From the NCBI RefSeq assembly GCF_014196715.1, contig NZ_JACIEF010000001.1, positions 230,872 through 294,871 on the forward strand: DNA of 64,000 bases, written 5' to 3'. Positions 53,801 to 61,400 of the stretch are shown piece by piece. Position numbers and translations under genes: made by a program. Position 1 is the stretch's first letter. Each line of letters starts with the position of its first letter. This DNA is from Pedobacter zeae. Lineage in GTDB: Bacteria; Bacteroidota; Bacteroidia; Sphingobacteriales; Sphingobacteriaceae. The notes below the pieces were generated by a model. It was not told the origin of the DNA, ran no database searches, and saw nothing but the letters and a program-made list of their open reading frames with translations.

Positions 53801-56800
53801 TGCGCCTTCCAGTAATAATGGAATTGATTTTGTATCAGCATATTGTAAAGTAACCTCGGTTAATGTGAATTCGGGCATAGCAAAACTAAGTTTAGAGCAA
53901 ATAGCTGAAGGTGGCCCGATGACTAACCCCATTCGTTTTGCTGCTTGGCAAAAGATGAAAAACGAATATCCAAAGTTTGCCTATCCAGGCTATCAGAATA
54001 GGGTAGGTGATAATCAGAATACGGGCGTTGCTGCAGCTGTAAGCGCAGTAATGAACGCTGCAGGAAACCTCAAAGAACTCCGCGAAAATTTTTATCAAAA
54101 AGCCGAACGAAAAGGTTATTGTAGCACGGTTGAATCAGGTAAAAGTTTTGCGCGTATCAGTTTGGCTGCAAAGGCTAAATTAGGAGGGGGCGCCAGGGTT
54201 AAACAGGTTACCATAAAAGATGAGTGGGATGTGTTAACAGGAACCAATGCCCCAAAAGGTGTTTATGGGCAAAGTTATGAATACACAACCACGTCGGTTA
54301 ATGGAAAAACAATAAGCAGTGGGGTAGCAACTTACGAACCATCTATTGGTAATGATGAAAATGCTTTGAAACAGCCTGTACCTTATGTTCAGAAAATAAA
54401 GGGAACGATTAATAATTACTTTGAACTGGAAGCCCCTTTTGGCGAATCGCTATATCCATCTCCCAGTGTTGGATACAGTAAAGTAACCATTAAAGATCTA
54501 GAAGCAGGTGGTAGTTTACCGTCAAATCAGATCCCTAAAACCGGTTATGTTGTAAACGAATTTTATACTGCCAAAGATTTTCCTGTAAGAGTTAACATTT
54601 TACCATTAGCTAAATATAATCCCAAACCACAAAATAGCTATTCCCTTATTCAAACCAGTAGCGTAGAAGAAATGGTATTGTCGCAGGGCTATAGTATCGA
54701 ACTAAACGATATGCATGGAAAGCCCAAAACAATAAGGGTATTTAACAGTTCTTCTGCTGATGTTTCTTCAACGGAGTATAATTACCAGGTTGATGATCCA
54801 GATGCGGTAGAGAAAAGATTAAATAACAATGTGAGTATAGTTGAACCCAGTGGAAATGTTAAAAAAGGCATAATTGGCAGGGATATAGAATTCTATACTG
54901 ATTTTAGGGAGCAGGAAACAAACAATTCGGGCCAGGCTGTAAACTTAGGCGTTGATGTGATACCTTTTTTTCTTGCACCAATACCCATTCCCCATTTTCC
55001 AATTAACAATAATAATGAATATAAGCTATTCAGGTCAGCATGTGCGGTAAAGGTTGTGCAAACCAATGGATTAATTAAAAATGTGGTTAAAAAGGAAAAT
55101 GGTTCTTCTATTTCGGTAGAAAATGTAGCCTATGATGGTGTAACAGGAGAAGCGCTACTAACTAAAACGCAGAATGAATTTAATAAAGATTATTACTCGC
55201 TTAATTTACCCGCTTATTGGGCCTACCGTAAAATGGGAGGAGCCTACCAGAATCAGGGGATGATACTTAAAAATGTTTCTTTAAATAACCTCTACGAAAT
55301 TAATGATGCTTATTGGAGTTTACTTACGCAGGGAGATGAATTGGTGAATATTGCATCCGGAGAGCATTACTGGGCAGTTGATAATCGATCCTTAATTGTC
55401 AATAGTTCTCCCAGCCATCCTGAATATTTGGATCTCCAATTATTAGAACCAACCAAATTATTGATTGATAGAAGAGGAAAATTATTAAAGTCTATAACAG
55501 GAACTGGTAATGCCAGAACTTTTAAAGTAGTACGCTCTGGTTATAGAAACCTGCTGTCAGCAGGAACAGAAAGCATTGTATCATTAAATAATCCTATAAA
55601 AAATAATAAGCTAAATATTAATGGCGATTTAAGCCAGATGAAGGTATTATCTGCATCGCTTACCACTTATGATGATGAATGGCCAGTGGATGCACTAGGA
55701 CAGGTAACTGACCGTATCGAGAATACCTCTTCTGTTTTCAATTTCAGGATAGCGGGATATAATTCTGAGCATGGTCGTTCCGGGTCCCGTTTTTATAATC
55801 CATGCGATGCCGAAGGTGACTCTTTTAATGCTCCGTGTGGAAATCCAGATTATTATCATTTCAGCAATGATTATTTAAACTCCAGATTAATAAATATTGG
55901 GATATGGCCAGATACGAATATTCCTGCAAGCTTAGCCGAACCTTTAGGCTTTACTTCGACATTTGACGCTCCGGTTAGTAAATATTATTTCATTGGATTT
56001 GCAGGTGACGATAGAATTAAAATTACAATTGATAATAATGTATTGCAACCAACTGTAAATTTTCCAGAAACTTATGAATATTGGACGATTGTTCCTGTTT
56101 ATCTTGCTGCGGGGACACATAAAATTGAAGTTGAAGGATATAATATTCCTAATGCATATAACAATTGGACGAATAATCCGGGAAGTATAGGGGTGGAAAT
56201 TTACCGGGATGACATACAAAATGTTCTAGCTGCTTCAAGCGTTAATGTTCCTGCAACAATATTTTCAACATCTTCTCTCGCATATAACAATGATATACAG
56301 AGTTTCAGAACGGTTAATGGGCTTAAAACATGGCATTTTACTTATAGTACTTTTTATAATCCTTTCGTTCAGGGAATAAAAGGCAACTGGCGGCCAAATG
56401 CACAAAAAGTATATCAGGAGAACAGGGCTTACGACAATATTTTTACTTTGGGTAAGAAAGGAATGAATACAGCCAATAGTGGTTATATTAAAACTTTTAG
56501 CTCGTATTGGAATTTTGGTGGATTTTGGAATAGTGTAATCGAAAACCCTTCAACAAGCAAATGGATCACATCCAATACCATTACTCAATATGATAAATAC
56601 GGGCAGGAGTTAGAAAATAAAGATGCTTTAAATAGATATAGTGCAGCAAGTTTCGATTTTAAGGGAGAACTTCCTGCAGCTGTTGCTTCTAATACCAGGA
56701 ACCGGGAAATTTATGTAAATAGTTTTGAAGACCGGGGACGCCATGTTCTTGTGCCTGATACCAATGTGGTTAAGGAATTTGTTTCAAAACCCTATAACCA

Positions 56801-57452
56801 ACCGTTATATTGGTCTATTTCCAATTCGTATTCTCACTCTGGTAATTACAGTCTGGCGTTAACAACAGACGGTATAGTACTTTCCACAATAAAGCACAAT
56901 AAAGAGCAAAAAACAATGCCGTACCTCACCAGGAATAACAATGGCGAATTTAACCTGCTAAATAATTATGGTTTATTGCCACGCGGTTTCGAACCCGTTC
57001 AGGGCAATGAATATGTGTTTAATGTGTGGGTAAAGGATAACCAGCCGACCAATAAAAGTGTCAATATAAGCGCTTATTACCAGGTGCCATATTATAATTA
57101 CAGTTATCCGGTAACATTAAACTTCAAGGCTGTTGTAGAAGGATGGAAATTGTTGGAAGGCAGAATAGATACAAAGGTAAACGGATATTCAAAAATGGAT
57201 TTGGTACTGAAAGCCAATTATAATGGAATTTATATAGACGATATTAGGATCCATCCGAAAGATGCTCATTTAAAATCATATGCTTACGATAGCCGCAATT
57301 TTAAATTGATGGCCGAACTGGATGAAAATGCTTTTGCAACCTTTTACGAATATGATGATGAAGGATCATTGATTAGGGTGAAAAAAGAAACAGAAAGGGG
57401 CATTGCTACCATTAAAGAAAACCGCTCATCGTACAGAAAAAAGAACTTATAA
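50874..57452 (+). CDS. 2192-residue YD/RHS-shell-like secreted protein
   Basis: The N-terminus has a hydrophobic export segment (about 13-32). Residues 50-112 carry the start of a TcB/SpvB/RHS-like shell: LFSGDFKYNIPL, INLNYQSGVG and WVGLGWNLNVGSINRQ. A long beta-rich body follows, with a PA14-like stretch near residues 1700-1785 (FIGFAGDDRIKITIDNN) and a carbohydrate-binding-like unit near 2020-2120. The C-terminus has a short YD-type sequence (FYEYDDEGSLIRVKKETERG) and no toxin domain. No immunity gene follows. It is probably a large surface or secreted cocoon-type protein acting with the RHS protein encoded downstream. Confidence 0.82.
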   Translation: MGYTLINKTKFIAKFLLVLWLIQIFQPLSVYALTSGPAQPEAQSFQPVGVSDMVDLFSGDFKYNIPLMDVDGYPINLNYQSGVGIDDEASWVGLGWNLNVGSINRQLRGIPDDFSGDTLVTEQYTKPKITVGGKLTAKVEFFGKNTAFRKGGGGLNGSLTFGVFSDNYTGIGAEIGANAGMSFSLVNDRQLTAGLGIGILSSTASGVDITPNASLSIHAGKEEKFIVNAGYTSSLGYNSRSGLKTLSFGKSFITYNTSSSISYNTEPIMPKVQVPYTSEYGSFSVDVGGTVFGVYASAGGTGYKNVRYISNGGNFRNLEYGYLYAERGKNQKKALHDFIREKDNPVIPELPNLALPIATPDVFAYNSQAGSGQFRLYRGGTGIYFDNEVADNSRVTSIGGDIGIGAYAHGGITAFNQSTSNVTRKWTNDNNYLKNGDFQDEPTTDPARQHVFFKDAEDKNIEDSAMVSKIHGSTPLSISTSSKTASSSFNTVSNFNSNVSLPANEKIEKDKRQVQRTSISYLTGAEASNGGLNKYIETYSFIDGQNFDPRYSESIRTNTGRTDGIHKPHHISEITVTNASGQRMVYGVPVYNKRQEEISFAVNNAGNNGTGKVDVPLNGNEINHNQGVDNYYHKDVQPAYAYSYLISGILSPDYVDKTGDGISLDDNGTGIKFNYSKIDSYKWRTPFGNKKNGDTHVSEGSLNRALLADPDDDKGSIVYGEKEIYYVHSIESKTKVAYFITEDRLDGLGVTDWRGSLDVGTRQKCLKEIRLYSKENLSKPIKVVKFEYGYDLCPGTPNSIASGGGKLTLKKVWFEYGNTHKGQYHPYIFTYNSKINGTDIPYGTMMTDRWGNYKNQTNPGNLTNEEYPYATQDKAYADQAAGLWHLSNIELPSGGNIGVVYEADDYAYVQNKHAAVMVPYSFSDGTTLANPNAIIQLSVDSDPPLGQDQTQWFKNTYLNGSDYIYTKSQINVSTTNAPSSNNGIDFVSAYCKVTSVNVNSGIAKLSLEQIAEGGPMTNPIRFAAWQKMKNEYPKFAYPGYQNRVGDNQNTGVAAAVSAVMNAAGNLKELRENFYQKAERKGYCSTVESGKSFARISLAAKAKLGGGARVKQVTIKDEWDVLTGTNAPKGVYGQSYEYTTTSVNGKTISSGVATYEPSIGNDENALKQPVPYVQKIKGTINNYFELEAPFGESLYPSPSVGYSKVTIKDLEAGGSLPSNQIPKTGYVVNEFYTAKDFPVRVNILPLAKYNPKPQNSYSLIQTSSVEEMVLSQGYSIELNDMHGKPKTIRVFNSSSADVSSTEYNYQVDDPDAVEKRLNNNVSIVEPSGNVKKGIIGRDIEFYTDFREQETNNSGQAVNLGVDVIPFFLAPIPIPHFPINNNNEYKLFRSACAVKVVQTNGLIKNVVKKENGSSISVENVAYDGVTGEALLTKTQNEFNKDYYSLNLPAYWAYRKMGGAYQNQGMILKNVSLNNLYEINDAYWSLLTQGDELVNIASGEHYWAVDNRSLIVNSSPSHPEYLDLQLLEPTKLLIDRRGKLLKSITGTGNARTFKVVRSGYRNLLSAGTESIVSLNNPIKNNKLNINGDLSQMKVLSASLTTYDDEWPVDALGQVTDRIENTSSVFNFRIAGYNSEHGRSGSRFYNPCDAEGDSFNAPCGNPDYYHFSNDYLNSRLINIGIWPDTNIPASLAEPLGFTSTFDAPVSKYYFIGFAGDDRIKITIDNNVLQPTVNFPETYEYWTIVPVYLAAGTHKIEVEGYNIPNAYNNWTNNPGSIGVEIYRDDIQNVLAASSVNVPATIFSTSSLAYNNDIQSFRTVNGLKTWHFTYSTFYNPFVQGIKGNWRPNAQKVYQENRAYDNIFTLGKKGMNTANSGYIKTFSSYWNFGGFWNSVIENPSTSKWITSNTITQYDKYGQELENKDALNRYSAASFDFKGELPAAVASNTRNREIYVNSFEDRGRHVLVPDTNVVKEFVSKPYNQPLYWSISNSYSHSGNYSLALTTDGIVLSTIKHNKEQKTMPYLTRNNNGEFNLLNNYGLLPRGFEPVQGNEYVFNVWVKDNQPTNKSVNISAYYQVPYYNYSYPVTLNFKAVVEGWKLLEGRIDTKVNGYSKMDLVLKANYNGIYIDDIRIHPKDAHLKSYAYDSRNFKLMAELDENAFATFYEYDDEGSLIRVKKETERGIATIKENRSSYRKKNL

Positions 57453-57454
57453 AT

Positions 57455-58246
57455 ATGAAAGCATTACATAAAAAAATATTCTTTTCATCAGTTGGCTTTG
57501 TTGCGATATGGTTCGTTGCCTTTGCCAGTGCTAAAATAGTTGCAAATAAGCCTGTAATAAAACCAATGGCCGTACAAGATAGTGTTGAAACCATTAACAT
57601 TGATACCGCAAAACTAAAACTATTTACCCAGGCAGGTAAAGCCATCGATTTTAATGCTGATCAACTTGCCATATCAGGTACTTTAACTGTTCATGACGGG
57701 AACGATAGTTCGGCAAATGTCGATAATGCCGCTTATTGTTTTATCAAGAAAGACAGTAGTTTCTATTATAAGATGAATTTGGTAGAAATGCTAAATACAA
57801 GGTCTTATTGTGTGCAGGCAGATGGACAGCAGAAAAAGATCTTGCTTTCGTCACACAAAAGCATAAACCCGCAATTGATGTTACCCCAAATGGAAAAACT
57901 AGTAGCAAGCTTAAAGGAAGAAAAATATCGTGTTGTAGAAATGCCAGCCCCAGAAGGATTCCGTAAAATATCAATAATCAATCCTCATCATGTAACCTGT
58001 AAAGAGTATAGCATTACTTTTAATAGCGTAACATTTAAACCAATTGAGGTTTTTATCAGGTTAAGCAACCTGGATGATCCTTTAAATTCGAAAATGGATA
58101 AAACCATTTTTATGAAATATTCGGAAAAGAACGATCTGAATGAAGCTGCATTATTGTCTGTAGAAAGAATAGTTGCAAAAACAGCTAGAGGATTTAAAGC
58201 TGTTAATGGCTATAGCGGTTACGAAGTAATTGAGATAGGCCATTAA
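57455..58246 (+). CDS. Small secreted protein between giant genes
   Basis: This 263-residue protein has an N-terminal hydrophobic segment (about 8-28, VGFVAIWFVAFASAKIV) that may be a signal peptide or anchor. The mature part has two cysteines (about 94 and 118) that could pair, and a third near 187. I do not recognise a family. It begins two bases after the 2192-residue gene and is therefore co-expressed; a chaperone or anchoring role is conceivable but unsupported. Confidence 0.72.
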   Translation: MKALHKKIFFSSVGFVAIWFVAFASAKIVANKPVIKPMAVQDSVETINIDTAKLKLFTQAGKAIDFNADQLAISGTLTVHDGNDSSANVDNAAYCFIKKDSSFYYKMNLVEMLNTRSYCVQADGQQKKILLSSHKSINPQLMLPQMEKLVASLKEEKYRVVEMPAPEGFRKISIINPHHVTCKEYSITFNSVTFKPIEVFIRLSNLDDPLNSKMDKTIFMKYSEKNDLNEAALLSVERIVAKTARGFKAVNGYSGYEVIEIGH

Positions 58247-58258
58247 TTGTAGTTTAAC

Positions 58259-58284
58259 ACCATTAACCTTATTTAATTAATGGT
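58259..58284. terminator. Inverted repeat after the small secreted protein gene
   Basis: ACCATTAA (58259-58266) and TTAATGGT (58277-58284) pair perfectly around a 10-base loop in the 167-base gap before the giant RHS gene. It is AT-rich and has no T-tract, so it is at best a weak or partial terminator. Confidence 0.35.
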
Positions 58285-58361
58285 AGGTAAGGGGTTAAAA
58301 TAGCTACGCGCATGGCCTGGCTAACACCGTACCGGTTTTTCAAATTATTGAGATGAAAATA

Positions 58362-58381
58362 ATTAGGTATGCATGCCTAAT
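58362..58381. promoter_or_regulatory. Near-palindrome upstream of giant RHS gene
   Basis: ATTAGG (58362-58367) and CCTAAT (58376-58381) flank TATGCATG, making a 20-base near-palindrome whose centre is 42 bases before the start codon at 58414. It is a possible operator or leader hairpin; no regulator can be assigned. Confidence 0.3.
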
Positions 58382-58413
58382 TGCAATAAGATATTATTAA
58401 AATATTTATAGTT

Positions 58414-61400
58414 ATGTTAAAAACGCTCCGTTTTATTTCTGTGGTTTCGCTATTGGTATTGCTGCAGCAATATGCATTTGCAGCGGTAGAGCCTTATCAA
58501 AATTTCTTGAAAGGTGCTATTAAGGTAGGCGATTCATTACTGGTAAAAGACGAGAAATTTAAAAATACATCGTTTAACTGGGCCGATATCACCAATATTT
58601 CAGTTAAAAATGCTATTAATCTACAGGTTCTGGATGAGCAGGCCATTAGCCAGTCTTTTAGTTGTACCTTAAAAATAAGGATCGAATATTTTAGTTCACC
58701 AGCACAGATAGAGGCAACCAAAATTGATGATGTAGAGCTGAAGGTAAACTACAATAAAAATGCCGGAGCTGTTTATAAAGGGATAGATACATATAGTTTT
58801 CAGAACGGCTATTATGTAAAAGTATATGTGGTATCCATTAACAGCCCCGAGTTTGGAACGCAGCTGCCTCCGGTATTGCAGTTAAGCAGTATGATCAATA
58901 TCGATCGTAAATATGCTTTTAAACCTTATTTGTTTTTGGGTATTAATGGCGAGCAGGGGGGGCAGGCCAAAAGTAAAGGGTTGCAAAGGTTAAGCGTTGG
59001 AACTGTTCAGGATAATCAACTAAAACTGAGCTGGTCTTTAATACCTGGTGCAGAAGAATATGATATAGAGTGGGTAAGTATCGACGCCGGATCGGAATGG
59101 GAGGTTATTGCAGATTCATTAAAATCTAATAGCGGTGCGTATTCGAATGATGATATTGCTGCAATATTTAGAAACAATGCCACTAGAATAACCACACACG
59201 AAAATAACTATGCCATTTCGTTATTGTATAGTACCAAATATATCCTAGTAAGAATGAGGCAGGTACAATATACTACTGATGGACTTAGAAATACTGGCGA
59301 TTGGTTTTACAAACAGGATGACAATAATAACTACGCAATTTGGAAGCCAAGCTGGCACCAGGAAAATTTAAACTGGCAATATTCTGCCACTTATGCCGAA
59401 GAGGGTAAAAAGAAAGAAGTAGTCAGTTATTTTGACGGTTCGCTAAGAGGGCGTCAAACCGTAACCCTTAATAATAGTGATGATGTGGCTGTTGTACAGG
59501 AGAATGTTTATGATGAGTTTGGCCGCGCCGCAGCGAGTATTTTACCAGCACCGGTTAGGGAAAGCACTACTAATCAATCCTTACATTATTTCCCATCTTT
59601 TAATAGGAATGCAAACAATATACCCTATAGTTATGCCGATTTAAATGCGGCCAACTGTGAACCTTTGCCTACGGCTTTAAATATATCATCGGGAGCATCA
59701 CGCTATTATTCAACGCAAAATCAGTTTAAAAACCTAACATCCTTTAACCAATATATTCCGGATGCCGGTGGTTACCCTTTATCAGTAACGCAGTATACGC
59801 CAGATAATACCGGGCGGATAAAATTACAGGGTGGTGTGGGTTATACCTTTCAGCCTGGCAACAGCGAAAAGCATACCACCAGATATTATTATGGTAAACC
59901 TGAACAATGGGAATTGGACAGGCTATTTGGTAACGATGTAGGCTTTGCGGAACATTACCTAAAAAATATGGTGATTGATCCAAATGGGCAAATCAGTATT
60001 AGCTATCTGAATGCCAGTGGTAAAACTATTGCTACTGCATTAACCGGTAATACACCTGATAATGTTTCCGCTTTGGATAACAAACCTGCTGCACAAGAGC
60101 TTAGTATGAAAATATTAAAACCAGAGCAGTTTAATTTTGATGCCAGCCGTTTAAGCTTAAATGCAACTACCACTTATACCGCATCTGTACCTGGCCCTGT
60201 CACTTTAAAGTATGATATAGAAAAATTGATTGCCCAATATCCGGGTACCACTTTTAAGCCATGTAGCAATTGTTATTACGAACTGGGCATTACCATACGC
60301 GATAATTGTAATGTTGTTGTTTATAATACGGCTACTCCTGTTAAAATTGGCGCTGATGCCTCAAATTGTGATGATGGAGGGGTATATAACGGTACTATTG
60401 AAACCGCATTTAACCAAATTGGCGAATACTACATTACCTTTAATTTTAACCTGAGCGAAAAAGTAATTAATCACTTTACTGATGAGTATGTGAGAAAAGG
60501 GCAGGACGCGCTTTATCTTAAAAAACAGTCTGATTTTGTGTTGAAGTACCTGGCCGAAAGCCGTTTTCAGGATTGCTTTGCAGATTGTAAAACAGCAAGG
60601 GCAAAACTGGGGAGTAAAGCCGATTTTACTGCCATGTTTATGGCTAAGCTTGATCAGCTTGGTGAGCCTTCTGCGCCTTATACCGACCGTATTTCGATTA
60701 CTTACGATAGCTTGTTGATTAAGGTAGGCATACTCGAAGCGGGTTGTGTAAATACGGCTGCCCCTTGCGATGTATACCGTAACCCCATGTTGCTGGATGT
60801 CTCACCTGGTGGGCAATATGCCATGGTTGATGATGCTGGTAACTTTTTAGAAACGGCTACCAACGTCCTGCAACTTTATTTTAAACACGGCGCATTTGAT
60901 AATCTTAATCCTGCTGACACGCTATACACTAAGACTGCCATAACCAAAGAAGATGGTACCATTATTTCTCCATACGATGGCTCGTTTGGCCTAGCTGATT
61001 TGGTAAAGTACTGGAAACCCGAATGGGCAGAACAATTTCTCCGTTTCCATCCCGAATATTGTAAACTGCAGTTTTGTATCAACCACTCCGGAGAAAAAGC
61101 ATGGGATAACAGTTTAATGGAAATAGAAACAGCAGCAGCAATTGGTTATCACCGCAATAATCCAATAAATTGGTTGCTCAATACCGATCCCTTTTTTACC
61201 AATCCTGCGCATAGTACTTACAAGAGTAATATGGAGTTCGATCTGACCAATTTTAGTGTGGTAAAAACAGGTCGCAATGATGTTGCTGTAAAAAATATCA
61301 ATGGTTTTATCGATTTCGTGCTTTATTGTGCTGATACGACTGGTACTACAAATTTAGGTGTTAATACCACACTACAGAACTGGAGTACCTGTAGTCCCAA

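Noticed and set aside
50874..58246. Polymorphic toxin with immunity gene
   Set aside because: The 2192-residue protein ends in a short basic tail after a single YD-type segment with no toxin-sized domain, and the next protein carries an export signal and does not resemble an immunity protein.
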